Below are positions 10,741 to 25,200 of a DNA stretch of 64,000 nucleotides, piece after piece. How positions within the stretch are numbered: position 1 is the first letter of the stretch; the number at the start of each line of letters is the position of its first letter. Under the pieces are notes generated by a model, which was not told where the DNA came from, did not search any database, and was given only the letters and a program-made list of their open reading frames with translations. The translations under genes were made by a program, and so were the position numbers. Source of the stretch: Panopea generosa (Eukaryota; Mollusca; Bivalvia; Adapedonta; Hiatellidae); NCBI GenBank assembly GCA_029582155.1, contig CM055899.1, positions 72,531,719 to 72,595,718 of the forward strand, read 5' to 3'.

Positions 10741-11135
10741 AGTCCGATATTTGCTTATTTGCTTTCGGTGTTTCCAATGTAGCCTTTATATGTAGCATTA
10801 GTTTTTACAGCTATTTGCACGTCGAACGTTATCACAGTATTTGGTATTTCTTCTTATTAATGCGTTAATGGAAGACCAGGTTACCCAATTGTGTGAAAAG
10901 GGAAAAAGCTGCCTGCTATGTGAACAAAGATGCTTCAAAGGTTCATACTTCTGCCAAAGACGATGATGAAAGATACTGTAGAGAATATTTGTGTTTTTGT
11001 TTTCATAATGATAAATGCATAAACTTCTTTATAGGCATGTAGATCTAGTCTATGGAATTGTTAAACCCTTGTAAAAGGTCATAATTAGTCCAAGACTGGC
11101 TGTATATTTGTCTCGGTACATGGATATTTCTATGT
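10741..11135. other. No gene seen
   Basis: AT-rich sequence with no ORF or repeat that I can support. Confidence 0.4.
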
Positions 11136-11372
11136 CTAGTTAACCTAACCACTGTTTCCTGGGATACTGGAAGGTTAACCAGTACTCGAGCACACCCCAT
11201 CTCCGCAAGTAACTGATAAATTTCCCGCTTGAATCAGCAGTGAGAGACAAATGATAATGAAAAGTAATGTCGTATATGAACCATCACGGAGAATCAGACC
11301 GTGCAGGGATTCAAACTCACGACCCCTGGATTGATAGTCAGACGCGCTAACGACTGAGCTAATCAGGCCCTG
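11136..11372 (-). mobile_element. tRNA-derived SINE, copy 2
   Basis: Same family as 7,540-7,856: a shared AACCAGTACTCGAGCACACC segment, CATCTCCGCAAGTAACTGAT, and a minus-strand tRNA-like head at about 11,300-11,370 with GAGTTTGAATCCCTG. Diverged from copy 1, so an older insertion. Confidence 0.75.
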
Positions 11373-13259
11373 CTGTCTCTGGAATTCTACACCAAATACT
11401 ACACTTTGAATATCAAGTTATTTGAATTTTCGTTGGGTAACTTAAACAGTCTATATCAAAGAAAACGCTATTCTTTTTTGCACTGGTCTAACCCTTTTGC
11501 TTAGAAAGGTCACATTGTCTCCCTGTCATAGTTGTTAATAATTTGACAATGGTAACCGCTCTATCAGTCAAAATATATAGCTGTAATTGAATCATTTTCA
11601 ATGACCAAGATCATAAAGTTCGCCATATACCATTTCATTGTGATGACGACATTGTTTTGACCTAAATGAATATAGATATTCTGTAAGTTATTATACAAAG
11701 TATAGTAGATAGTTTAACAATGCTGTACTGGCTTATAATAACCATTGCATTTTTTTAATTTCACAATATATTTAAAAGCTTATATTGTTTTGTAATTTTT
11801 TATTTCATTGTAAAAGTTTAACAAAATTAGAATTAAAAAATACAAATTATTATGTAGTTTATACAAAATTTCTGATATAACATTTTCATATTTGTAAATT
11901 AATAAGAGGCAAACTTTCCAAGTTCTTTCAGTTTGTTCTTACAATTATATTAAAAAAAAATTACTAGCAAGGAAAGTTTGCTCTTTAAATTTACAGACAA
12001 AAACCACAAAACAGAAATATATTCTAGGTAACCGTGTTTTTGCACTGGATTCTGTAGAATTACAGTACATTTAAGTTCCACTGGTTACAGAATAGACGAA
12101 TCACCATTCTAAAATCAGTTAAGACAGTAATTCAGAGAAAGTATTGGTGAAACAAAAACCCGCCCTCAGTGCGTTGAAAAAAAACTAAATAATATTCATC
12201 AAAGACATATATGTTGTATGTTACATACTTGTATATTATATGTTATCTCAAAGAAAGACTATGCAGTATTATCTATATTGATTTAAATAATTAATGTTAC
12301 ATTTACTTATTTATAGACATCAACATCATCTGAAACTGCTTGTTTTTTTTCTCATGTTCTTTCAATTCTAAATACTAAATATTTGCATATTTCACAATAT
12401 AAATAATCATTGTAGGGAAAAATAGATTGAAAGAATAAAGTCTACTGACTGTATGTGACTGTGTAAATATTTAGAACACTTTAACTACAAAACCTGTATA
12501 AAACCTTTTTTTCCAATCCACTGTTTTTTTTCTCAAATGTCAAATTATAATTATAATGAAAATTATAAATTGAACAGCATAATAAAAGAAAAAGTTCAAT
12601 ATTAAAAAGAAAAGGTATTTATTTGGAGATGTTGTTTTCATTTCCAAGTACGAACAGCAGGGAACAGACATAGTGTGACAGCTACTTTTATAGTTTTACA
12701 GTATGCATTGTATATTATCTAGATGTGTTGTAATTTAACATTTCACATGAGAAAAAAATATACGAAACATGTAATAGTCAACGTAGAGATTTACACACAA
12801 ACCATGACATTTCAATCTTTTCGATTGTACAATTTTTAATTGCATCTATTTTTTCAGTTTGTTACACATATTTTATTTGTGGCTTATAATTGATGAAGAA
12901 TGGTATAAATATAGTATTTTGTATGAAAAATTAATTTATTTAAAATATTGTCATGTTTTACTGATCCAAAGATAATGTCTTTCAAACTCGAATTATGTTG
13001 AAGTATTATGTTTTTGTCATTGCATGCTGTTATAAAACTATTCCAGAATGTTTCTACATACTTGCATTCCCAGAATAAGTGTGTAATGCTTTATACATGT
13101 GCTTTGCAAAAGTTACATGTATCATCATTTTTTATCTTCATTTTTTTTCAAAAGAGAATTTGAAGCTGTAATTCTGCTAATTTAGTTCAGTTCAACTGCA
13201 AAATAAGACATGTTTTCAAATCGGCTTCTTCTGTTGAACCAATATTGAGAACTTTTAAA
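11373..13259. other. Long AT-rich stretch without gene or repeat
   Basis: About 1.9 kb of AT-rich DNA with homopolymer runs, no ORF of 60 codons and no recognisable repeat. It could be intron or intergenic DNA. Confidence 0.5.
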
Positions 13260-13332
13260 CGTCACAAGGTCGCGCTGGGGATCGAACCCGCAACCTTTGT
13301 CATAAGCCCATCACCCTCTCCGATTAAACTGT
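13260..13332 (-). mobile_element. tRNA-like SINE head, minus strand
   Basis: The minus strand reads GGAGAGGGTGATGGGC (A-box region) and GGTTGCGGGTTCGATCCCC (B box). Only the head is clear; the body is not matched elsewhere in the window. Confidence 0.55.
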
Positions 13333-13845
13333 TTAACTTTTTTTTGGTCCATCCTGGCCCTTTGTGAGAAATTAATCTTCTTTATTGAACCAAGTCTAAT
13401 TATTTTGAATTTGCATTACACAATGGTTCAATTTTTACACAAATGAAATGAATGAGAAAATGAGAGTATTTTCTATTTTCAACAAGTATTCCTGTGTAAT
13501 GTGCCAGTAAAGGGTCCCTTGATTTGTACAAACTTCAAACCCCGACTCATGAGAATGATTATAACCATGCATGAAATTTAAAAAAAAACGTCTCCATATT
13601 ATTCAAGATTTTAAGTGCAGCTTCAGCTTTGATTGTCAAATAATCATACTTTTTATAAATAATGTTGAGATCCAGTATTGGGTGTTGATTTTGAGAGGCC
13701 AGCATACCAAACTTGCAACCCATGGCTTGATAGACACATACATTGGCTACGTTTCACAAAATAACTTTGTATGTTCAAATATTTATCAATATTTAAAATG
13801 ATCATAATTATATTTCCAGAAAATATATATCTTTTTTTAACGAGT
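13333..13845. other. No gene seen
   Basis: ORFs of 66-77 codons on both strands overlap one another and lack features. I treat them as chance. Confidence 0.4.
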
Positions 13846-13975
13846 TTTAACGCCATTTTCAACACATTCAGGTTATTTAATGGCATACAAAGTTTTATTG
13901 GTGGAGGAAGACCTCAGAATGAAGTTTTTGGAACAATCGTGACTTTAACCTACAACCTTAGTGGTGAGAGATAGG
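13846..13975. repeat. SINE-like fragment, family B copy 2
   Basis: Matches 10,588-10,740 through TTTAACGCCATTTTCAACAC and TGGTGGAGGAAGACCTCAGA. Confidence 0.6.
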
Positions 13976-14882
13976 CTGGGTTCATTTGGATGAATATTGA
14001 CAATTTATGATTAATTTTTGTTTTATGTTTACTTGATATTTGTTGTATGGCTATACACACGCAAGTGCTGTTTTAATTCTAATAAAATATTTGTTTGTTT
14101 GTTTGTTACTATGAGTTTTTGTCAAATGCATCCATTATCAATAATTTTTTTTAGATACTTCAATGTGAATTTATTATTTAGGTAAACTGTGATTATTTTT
14201 TCAGATTATGGCTTCATACAACAACACTAAATTACACAGTAATATAACTGGTATGTCATGATATAATACATACCTTAAAATAGTAGTTAAGCGTTTCATT
14301 TTAAATAAATTAATGTATACAAATGTAACAGGACTATTGTGCATGCTGCAATTATTCATAAAATGGGATTTGCATTTTTTATACCCAAATCAATTGGAGT
14401 GGAAACTGGCTTTTTTATGTACTAGTTTTGCAATCACTTTTGGGTTATGTTTAGTTCAAATGACTTTTTCTGAATTATTCTTTTTCAACAAATAATGTTT
14501 TTTAAGCAGCCACTGGAAACAGGATTATATTTATAATTAGTGTGCAGTGCTTAAATGTAGCTCCAAGATGCATCCTTACAGTACAATGAAGTACATCCGT
14601 CTTTGAGATGGAAGATGTTGGTTCAATTCCAATTAAGGATATCTGTTGGAGGCTTCTTACTATGCAATGCAAATATGTTTTGAAATAATAAAATGAAGGT
14701 AGTAAAATTGTTTTGATCTGTAATTTGGGGCATGTACATTTCAGGAAGAATAGAACAATTTTGAGTTTTCATGACAGTTGATGAGAAACTTTAGGCTAGT
14801 TCAATGTCTGTGAAGGGTGTATTATACAGAATAAGCATTCATGTAATAGTTATGCCTGATATAATTAAGTGTTTTTGTTGGT
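13976..14882. other. AT-rich DNA, possible degraded tRNA-like piece
   Basis: A B-box-like 'GTTGGTTCAATTCCAA' at about 14,627 may be a decayed SINE head. Nothing else is recognised. The 60-codon ORF at 14,313-14,495 is hydrophobic and has no clear identity. Confidence 0.35.
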
Positions 14883-14965
14883 CAATGATTGAAAGTGTTG
14901 AGGTCTTCACCAGGACTTGAACCTGGAGCTCTTTTCATATAGAAAAGCGTGCTACATTACACTAT
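14883..14965 (-). mobile_element. tRNA-like SINE head or tRNA pseudogene, minus strand
   Basis: The minus strand carries a B-box-like CCAGGTTCAAGTCCTGG, with stem CCAGG pairing CCTGG as in a T arm. Upstream there is a TAATGTAGCACGC region and an AGAAAAG-like anticodon arm. The ends GAGTA/CTCAA pair poorly, so I do not call a working tRNA. Confidence 0.45.
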
Positions 14966-15178
14966 AAAGATGTACTCAACACCAGGAACCATATGTATAT
15001 AATTATGTATTGTGTTATAATTTTAGCTGAATATATAAAGAAACAGCTCAAACTTAAGAATGAATGCACCGCTACTTTAAGTTACAAGGGATATGTAACA
15101 TACATTATATTGATCAACATTTACTGTTCTAGAATACAAAAATCAATAGATGAGTATGGAAAATTATCAAGGCTACGA
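14966..15178. other. No gene seen
   Basis: A 66-codon ORF (14,993-15,193) rich in Y, I and K shows no domain. Confidence 0.35.
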
Positions 15179-15290
15179 ATTGATCAGGGTTAGGGTACAC
15201 ATCGACTAAGGCTATGGTACGAATCAACCAGGGCTACGGTATGCTATGTCAGGGATTGGGTACGAATCGACCAGGTTACGAAACGACTGT
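15179..15290. repeat. Degenerate 30-bp tandem repeat
   Basis: Three to four decayed copies of GGTACGAATC(G/A)ACCAGGGCTA-like units. Confidence 0.6.
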
Positions 15291-15957
15291 AATTCAAAGC
15301 AATTAAGCATCGCAGAGTCCAATAACACCTTTTGAACAATGTGACAACACGCGCCAATACACAACTTACAATGTATATACTGCGACTATACTGGAGATCG
15401 CCGAGGTTCTCTGCATTTAAGCTTATGCAGTAAACTTTACACAAATTATAGACGTGTGGTAAAGGATAAATTGAAGCACCGCGAGCATAACTTAGTGAAA
15501 TAAGGCACTAACCTCTCTTTGATTATGAGATTCAAGCACCACTGATCATATGTTAGATGTCGATGGCATAAAAATGACACTGAACATTCAATTAATCAAT
15601 TTCAACTTGGATAATCATATTTTCCATTATCAATCATAATTTCTATATTTACTGAAGCTGTATAGTTACGATTTGGTGTAGTACTTAAACAGTTGCATTA
15701 ACACGTGACGTTATCAATTGCACTTTATTGAAATAACTGGATGTTTACAAAATGCATGAAATTAGAAACTTGTCTACGTTTACGCGAAAACCGGGTACAG
15801 CCTACGACAAAATTTACCTCTTGAACTTATAAAAATTGAATGGTCTATTCCAGCAGTTCCTACACACTGTATCTTCAGCTGTTCATGCTTTCTCACATCC
15901 ATTAACAGATTGTCGCGATTATCATTAATTATCACACAAAAATACAGTTCCTACCGT
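15291..15957. other. Unique spacer before the satellite
   Basis: No gene or repeat recognised. The degenerate satellite edge follows. Confidence 0.4.
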
Positions 15958-17150
15958 AAGGCAGACTCGGCACAGAAACTTCTGTTAGTAATGAACTTAA
16001 CTGCGAACCGTCACAGACTCGGCACGGAAACTTCTATCAGTAATGAACTTAACTCAACACCGACACAGACAAGGCACAGACACTTCTATTAGTAATGAAC
16101 TTAACTGAAAAACAGACACAGACTCGGAACGTAAACTTCTATTAGTAATGAACTTAACTGAGAATCGACACAGACTCGGCACAGAAACTTCTATTAGTTT
16201 ATAACTTAACTGAGCACCGAAACAGACACTTCTATTAGAAATGAACTTAAATGAGCACCGACACAGACTCGACTCAGAAACTTCTATTAGTAACGAACTT
16301 AACTCAGCACCGACACAGACTCGGCAGAGAAACTTCTATTAGTAACGAACTTAACTAAAGCACCGACACAGACTCGGCCAAGAAACTTTTATTAGTAACA
16401 AACTTAATTAAAGCACTGACACAGACTCTGCACAAAAAACTCCTATTAGTAACGAATTTAACTAAAGCACCAACACAGACTCGGCATAGAAACATATATT
16501 AGTTATGAACTTAACTAAAGCACCGACACAAACTCAGCACAGAAACTTCTATTAGTAGCACCGTCACAAGACTCGGCATGGAAACATATACTTGTTATAA
16601 ACTTAACTAAAGCACCGACATAGACTCGGCACAGAAACAAATATTAGTTATGAACTTAACTGAAGCACCGACACAGACTCGGCACAGAAACATATATTAG
16701 TTATGAACATTACTAAAGCACCGACACAAGACGCGGCACGGAAACATATATTAATTATGAACTTAACTGAAGCACCGACAGAAGACGCGGCACAGAAACA
16801 TATATTAGTTATGAACTTAACTTAAGCACCGACACAAGACGCCGCACGGAAACATATATTAGTTATGCACTTATCTAAAGCACCGACACAGACTCGGCAC
16901 AGAAACACATATTAGTTATGAACTTAACCGGAACACCGGCACATAAACATACATTAGTTATGAACTTATCTAAAGCACCGACACAGACTCGGCACATAAA
17001 ATTCTATTAGTAGCACCGACAAAAGACTCGGCACAGAAACATATATTAGTTATGAACTTAACTAAAGCACTGACACAGACACGGCACAGAAACATATATT
17101 AGTTATGAACTTAACTAAAGCACCGACAGAAGACGCGGCACATAAAAATA
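15958..17150. repeat. Left edge of the 54-bp satellite: old, 52-53-bp monomers
   Basis: Here the monomers read CACAGACTCGGCACAGAAAC and TTCTATTAGTAATGAACTT. The first ATGAACTT positions (15,991, 16,043, 16,095, 16,148) are 52-53 bp apart, shorter than the 54 bp of the core. From about 16,480 rightward, ACTTCTATT gives way to ACATATATT and GACTCGGC to GACGCGGC. The monomers become more uniform into the core. This gradient is what unequal exchange predicts for the edge of an array. Confidence 0.85.
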
Positions 17151-17690
17151 TATTAGTTATTAGTTATGAACTTAACTGAAGCACCGACAGAAGACGCAGC
17201 ATGAAAACATATATTAGTTATGAACTTAACTGAAGCACCGACAGAAGACACGGCACGGAAACACATATTAGTTATGAACTTAACTGAACACCGAAAGAAG
17301 ACGCGGCACTGAAACACATATTAGTTATGAACTTAACTGAAGCACCGACAGAAGACGCGGCACGGAAACACATATTAGTAATGAACTTAAATGAAGCACC
17401 GACAGAAGACGCGGCACGGAAACACATATTAGTTATGAACTTAACTGAACCACCGACAGAAGACGCGGTACGGAAACACATATTAGTTATGAACTTAACT
17501 GAAGCACCGACAGAAGACGCGGCACGGAAACACATATTAGTAATGAACTTAACCGAAGAACGGACAGAAGACGCGGCACAGAAACACATATTAGCTATGA
17601 ACTTAACTGAAGCACGGACAGAAGACGTGGCACAGAAACATATATTAGTTATAAACATAACTGAAGAACCGACAGAAGACGCGGCACAGA

Positions 17691-19954
17691 AACATATATT
17701 AGTAATGAACTTAAATGAAGCACCGACAGAAGACGCGGCACAGAAACATATATTATTTATTAGTTATGAATTTAACTAAAGCACCGACACAAGACGCAGC
17801 ACGGAAACACATATAAGTTATAAACTTAACTGAAGCACCGACAGAAGACGCGGCACAGAAACACATATGAGTTATGAACTTAACTGAAGCACCGACAGAA
17901 GACGCGGCACAGAAACATATATTAGTTATGAACTCAACTAAAGCACCGACAGAAGACGCGGCACAGAAACATATATTAGTAATGAACTTAATTGAAGCAC
18001 CGACAGAAGACGCGGCACAGAAACATATATTAGTTATTAGTTATGAACTGAACGGAAGCACCGACAAAAGACGCGGCACAGAAACATTTATTAGTAATGA
18101 AATTAACTGAAGCACAGACAGAAGACGCGGCACAGAAACATAATTTAGTTATGAAATTAACTGAAGCACCGACAGAAGACGCGGCACAAAAACATATATT
18201 AGTAATGAACTGAACTGAAGCACCGACAGAAGACGCGGCACAGAAACATATATTAGTTATTAGTTATGAACATAACTAAAGCAAAGACACAAGAAGCGGC
18301 ACGGAAACACATAAAAGTTATGAACTTAACTGAAGCACCGAAAGAAGACGCGGCACGGAAACATATATTAGTAATGAACTTAAATGAAGCACCAACAGAA
18401 GACGCGGCACAGAAACATATATTAGTAATGAACTGAACTAAAGCACCGACAGAAGACGCGGCACGGAAACATATATTAGTAATGAACTTAACTGAATCAC
18501 CGACACAAGACGCGGCACAGAAACATATATTAGTTATTAGTTATGAACTTAACTAAAGAACCGACACAAGACGCGGCATGGAAACACATATTAGTTATGA
18601 ACTTAACTGAAGCACCGACAGAAGACGCGGCACGGAAACATATATTAGTAATGAACTTAACTGAAACACGGACAGAAGACGCGGCACAGAAACATATATT
18701 AGTAATGAACTGAACTAAAGCACCAACAGAAGACGCAGCACAGAAACATATATTAGTAATGAACTTAACTGCAGCACCGACAGAAAACGCGGCATAGAAA
18801 CATATATTAGTTATTAGTTATGAACTTAACTAAAGCACCGACAGAAGACGCGGCACAGAAACATATATTAGTTATGAACTTAACTGTGGCACTGACAGAA
18901 GACGCGGCATAGAAACATATATTAGTTATTAGTTATGAACTTAACTAAAGCACCCACAGAAGACGCGGCAGGGAAATATATATTAGTAATGTACTTAACT
19001 GAAGCACCGACAGAAGACGCGGCACGGAAACATATATTAGTTATGAACTTAACTGAAGAACCCACAGAAGACTCGGCACAAAAACATATATTAGTTATGA
19101 ACTTAACTGAAGCACCGACAGAAGACGCGGCACAGGAACATATATTAGTTATGAACTTAACTGAAGCACCGACAGAAGACGCCGCACAGAAACATATATT
19201 AGTAATGAACTTAACTGAAGCACCGACAGAAGACGCGGCACGGAAACATATATTAGAAATGAATTGAACTAAAGCACCGACAGAAGACGCGGCACGGAAA
19301 CATATATTAGTTATGAACTTAACTGAAGCACCGACAGAAGACGTGGCACAGAAACATATATTAGTTATAAACATAACTGAACCACCGACAGAAGACGCGG
19401 CACAAAGACATATATAAGTAATGAACTTAACTGAAGCACCGACAGAAGACGCGGCACAGAAACATATTTTAGTTATGAACTTAACTGAAACACCGACAGA
19501 AGAAGTGGCACAGAAACATATATTAGTTATGAACTGAACTGAAGCACCGACAGAAGACGCAGAAACATATATTAGTTATGAACTGAACTGAAGCACCGAC
19601 AGAAGACGCGGCACAGAAACACATATTAGTTATTAGTTATGAACTTAACTGAAGCACCGACAGAAGACGCAGCACAGAAACATATATTAGTTATTAGTTA
19701 TGAACTTAGCTGAAGCACCGACAGAAGACACGGCACGGAAACATATAATAGTAATGAACTTAACTGAAGCACCGACAGAAGACGCGGCACAGAAACATAT
19801 ATTAGTAATGAACTGAACTAAAGCACCAACAGAAGACGCGGCACGGAAACACATATAAGTTATGAAATTAACTGAAGCACCGACAGAAGACGCGGTACGG
19901 AAACACATATGAGTTATGAACTTAACTGAAGCACCGACAGAAGACGTGCACAGA
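17691..19954. repeat. 2,264-bp higher-order block, copy 1
   Basis: This block recurs at a constant offset of 2,264 bp. In the stretches I compared, including a 453-bp stretch (18,922-19,374 against 21,186-21,638) whose translation is identical, I found no difference. The shared irregular features include GCACAGACAGAAGACGCGG at 18,111, the GAAGAAGTGGC variant and a 12-bp-shortened unit (GACGCAGAAACATATATT) near 19,557. Confidence 0.85.
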
Positions 19955-22218
19955 AACATATATTAGTAATGAACTTAAATGAAGCACCGACAGAAGACGC
20001 GGCACAGAAACATATATTATTTATTAGTTATGAATTTAACTAAAGCACCGACACAAGACGCAGCACGGAAACACATATAAGTTATAAACTTAACTGAAGC
20101 ACCGACAGAAGACGCGGCACAGAAACACATATGAGTTATGAACTTAACTGAAGCACCGACAGAAGACGCGGCACAGAAACATATATTAGTTATGAACTCA
20201 ACTAAAGCACCGACAGAAGACGCGGCACAGAAACATATATTAGTAATGAACTTAATTGAAGCACCGACAGAAGACGCGGCACAGAAACATATATTAGTTA
20301 TTAGTTATGAACTGAACGGAAGCACCGACAAAAGACGCGGCACAGAAACATTTATTAGTAATGAAATTAACTGAAGCACAGACAGAAGACGCGGCACAGA
20401 AACATAATTTAGTTATGAAATTAACTGAAGCACCGACAGAAGACGCGGCACAAAAACATATATTAGTAATGAACTGAACTGAAGCACCGACAGAAGACGC
20501 GGCACAGAAACATATATTAGTTATTAGTTATGAACATAACTAAAGCAAAGACACAAGAAGCGGCACGGAAACACATAAAAGTTATGAACTTAACTGAAGC
20601 ACCGAAAGAAGACGCGGCACGGAAACATATATTAGTAATGAACTTAAATGAAGCACCAACAGAAGACGCGGCACAGAAACATATATTAGTAATGAACTGA
20701 ACTAAAGCACCGACAGAAGACGCGGCACGGAAACATATATTAGTAATGAACTTAACTGAATCACCGACACAAGACGCGGCACAGAAACATATATTAGTTA
20801 TTAGTTATGAACTTAACTAAAGAACCGACACAAGACGCGGCATGGAAACACATATTAGTTATGAACTTAACTGAAGCACCGACAGAAGACGCGGCACGGA
20901 AACATATATTAGTAATGAACTTAACTGAAACACGGACAGAAGACGCGGCACAGAAACATATATTAGTAATGAACTGAACTAAAGCACCAACAGAAGACGC
21001 AGCACAGAAACATATATTAGTAATGAACTTAACTGCAGCACCGACAGAAAACGCGGCATAGAAACATATATTAGTTATTAGTTATGAACTTAACTAAAGC
21101 ACCGACAGAAGACGCGGCACAGAAACATATATTAGTTATGAACTTAACTGTGGCACTGACAGAAGACGCGGCATAGAAACATATATTAGTTATTAGTTAT
21201 GAACTTAACTAAAGCACCCACAGAAGACGCGGCAGGGAAATATATATTAGTAATGTACTTAACTGAAGCACCGACAGAAGACGCGGCACGGAAACATATA
21301 TTAGTTATGAACTTAACTGAAGAACCCACAGAAGACTCGGCACAAAAACATATATTAGTTATGAACTTAACTGAAGCACCGACAGAAGACGCGGCACAGG
21401 AACATATATTAGTTATGAACTTAACTGAAGCACCGACAGAAGACGCCGCACAGAAACATATATTAGTAATGAACTTAACTGAAGCACCGACAGAAGACGC
21501 GGCACGGAAACATATATTAGAAATGAATTGAACTAAAGCACCGACAGAAGACGCGGCACGGAAACATATATTAGTTATGAACTTAACTGAAGCACCGACA
21601 GAAGACGTGGCACAGAAACATATATTAGTTATAAACATAACTGAACCACCGACAGAAGACGCGGCACAAAGACATATATAAGTAATGAACTTAACTGAAG
21701 CACCGACAGAAGACGCGGCACAGAAACATATTTTAGTTATGAACTTAACTGAAACACCGACAGAAGAAGTGGCACAGAAACATATATTAGTTATGAACTG
21801 AACTGAAGCACCGACAGAAGACGCAGAAACATATATTAGTTATGAACTGAACTGAAGCACCGACAGAAGACGCGGCACAGAAACACATATTAGTTATTAG
21901 TTATGAACTTAACTGAAGCACCGACAGAAGACGCAGCACAGAAACATATATTAGTTATTAGTTATGAACTTAGCTGAAGCACCGACAGAAGACACGGCAC
22001 GGAAACATATAATAGTAATGAACTTAACTGAAGCACCGACAGAAGACGCGGCACAGAAACATATATTAGTAATGAACTGAACTAAAGCACCAACAGAAGA
22101 CGCGGCACGGAAACACATATAAGTTATGAAATTAACTGAAGCACCGACAGAAGACGCGGTACGGAAACACATATGAGTTATGAACTTAACTGAAGCACCG
22201 ACAGAAGACGTGCACAGA
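19955..22218. repeat. 2,264-bp higher-order block, copy 2
   Basis: Direct tandem copy of 17,691-19,954. The match ends at about 22,218, where the left copy has ACATATATTAG and this one has ACATTTATTAG. A diverged third version of part of the block runs from about 23,760 to 24,900. Confidence 0.85.
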
Positions 22219-25200
22219 AACATTTATTAGTTATTAGTTATGAACTGAACTAAAGCACCGACAGAAGACGCGGCACAGAAACATATATTAGTTATGAACT
22301 TAACTAAAGCACTGACAGAAGAAGCGGCACAGAAACATATATTAGTTATTAGATATGAACTTAACTAAAGCACCGACAGAAGACGTGGCACAGAAAGATA
22401 TATTCGTTATGAATTTAACTGAAGCACCGACAGAAGACGCGGCACAAAAACATATATTAGTAATGAATTTAGCTGAAGTACCGACAGAAGACGCGGCACA
22501 AAAACATATATTAGTAATGAACTGAACTGAAGCACCGACAGAAGACGCGGCACAAAAACATATATTAGTAATGAACTGAACTGAAGCACCGACAGAAGAC
22601 GCGGCAAAGAAACATATATTAGTTATTAGATATGAACTTAACTAAAGCACCGACACAAGTCGCGGCACGGAAACATATATTAGTTATGAACTTAACTGAA
22701 GCACTGACAGAAGACCCGGCACGGAAACATATATTAGTAATGAACTTAACTGAAGCACCGAAAGAAGACTCGGCACCGAAACATATATTAGTAATGAACT
22801 TAACTAAAGCACCGATAGAAGACGCGGCATGGAAACATATATGAGTAATGAACTTAACTGAAGCACCGACACAAGACGAGGCACGGAAACATATATTAGT
22901 AATGAACATAACTGAAACACCGACACAAGAAGCGGCACAGAAACATATATTAGTTATTAGATATGAACTTAACTAAAGCACCGACAGAGGACGCGGCACA
23001 GAAACATATATTAGTAATGAACTTAACTGAAGCACGATAGAAGACGTGGCACAGAAATATATATTAGTTATGAACTTAACTGAAGAACCGACAGAAGACT
23101 CGGCACAAAAACATATATTAGTTATGAACTTAACTGAAGCACCGACAGAAGACGCGGCACAGGAACATATATTAGTTATGAACTTAACTGAAGCACCGAC
23201 AGAAGACACGGCACAGAAACACATATTAGTTATTAACATAAATGAAGCACCGACAGAAGACGCGGCACAGAAACATATATTAGTTATGAACTTAACAAAA
23301 GCACCGACACAAGACGCGGCACGGAAACATATATAAGTTATGAAATTTACTGAAGCACCGACAGAAGACGCGGTACGGAAACACATATGAGTTATGAACT
23401 TAACTGAAGCACCGACAGAAGATGCGGCACAGAAACATATATTAGTTATTGGTTATGAACTTAACTAAAGCACCGACAGAAGACGCGGCACGGAAACATA
23501 TATTAGTTATGAACTTAACTGAAGCAACGACAGAAGACACGGCACGGAAACATATATAAGTAATGAACTTAACTGAAGCACTGACAGAAGACGCGGCACA
23601 TAAACATATATTAGTTATGAACTTAACTGAAGCACCGACAGAAGACACGGCACGGAAACATATATTAGTAATGAACTTAACTGAAGCACCGACAGAAGAC
23701 GCGGCACGTAAACATATATTAGTTATGAACTTAACTGAAGCACTGACAGAAGACGCGGCACAGAAACATATATTAGTTATTAGTTATGAACTGAACGGAA
23801 GCACCGACAAAAGACGCGGCACAGAAACATTTATTAGTAATGAACTTAACTGAAGCACAGACAGAAGACGCGGCACAGAAACATATATTAGTAATGAACT
23901 GAACTGAAGCACCGACAGAAGACGTGGCACAGAAACATATATTAGTTATTAGTTATGAACATAACTAAAGCAAAGACACAAGAAGCGGCACGGAAACACA
24001 TAAAAGTTATGAACTTAACTGAAGCACCGAAAGAAGACGCGGCACGGAAACATATATTAGTAATGAAATTAAATGAAGCACCAACAGAAGACGGGGCACA
24101 GAAACATATATTAGTAATGAACTGAACTAAAGCACCGACAGAAGACGCGGCACGGAAACATATATTAGTAATGAACTTAACTGAATCACCGACACAAGAC
24201 GCGGCACAGAAACATATATTAGTTATTAGTTATGAACTTAACTAAAGAACCGACACAAGACGCGGCATGGAAACATATATTAGTTATGAACTTAACTGAA
24301 GCACCGACAGAAGACGCGGCACGGAAACATATATTAGTAATGAACTTAACTGAAGCACGGACAGAAGACGCGGCACAGAAACATATATTAGTAATGAACT
24401 GAACTAAAGCACCAACAGAAGACGCAGCACAGAAACATATATTAGTAATGAACTTAACTGCAGCACCGACAGAAAAAGCGGCATAGAAACATATATTAGT
24501 TATTAGTAAAGAACTTAACTAAAGCACTGACAGAAGACGCGGCACAGAAACATATATTAGTTATGAAATTAACTGTGGCACCGACAGAAGACGCGGCATA
24601 GAAACATATATTAGTTATTAGTTATGAACTTAACTAAAGCACCGACAGAAGACGCGGCAGGGAAATATATATTAGTAATGTACTTAACTGAAGCACCGAC
24701 AGAAGACGCGGCACGGAAACATATATTAGTTATGAACTTAACTGAAGAACCCACAGAAGACTCGGCACAAAAACATATATTAGTTATGAACTTAACTGAA
24801 GCACCGACAGAAGACGCGGCACAGGAACATATATTAGTTATGAACTTAACTGAAGCACCGACAGAAGACGCGGCACAGAAACATATATTAGTAATGAACT
24901 TAACTAAAGCACCGACAGAAGACGCGGCACAGAAACATATATTAGTAATGAACTTAACTGAATCACCTACACAAGACGCGGCACAAAAACATATATTAGT
25001 TATTAGTTATGAACTTAACTAAAGAACCGACACAAGACGCGGCATGGAAACACATATTAGTTATGAACTTAACTGAAGCACCGACAGAAGACGCGGCACG
25101 GAAACATATATTAGTAATGAAATTAACTGAAGCACCGACAGAAGACGCGGCACAGAAACATATATTAGTAATGAACTTAACTGAAGCACCGCAGAAGACG

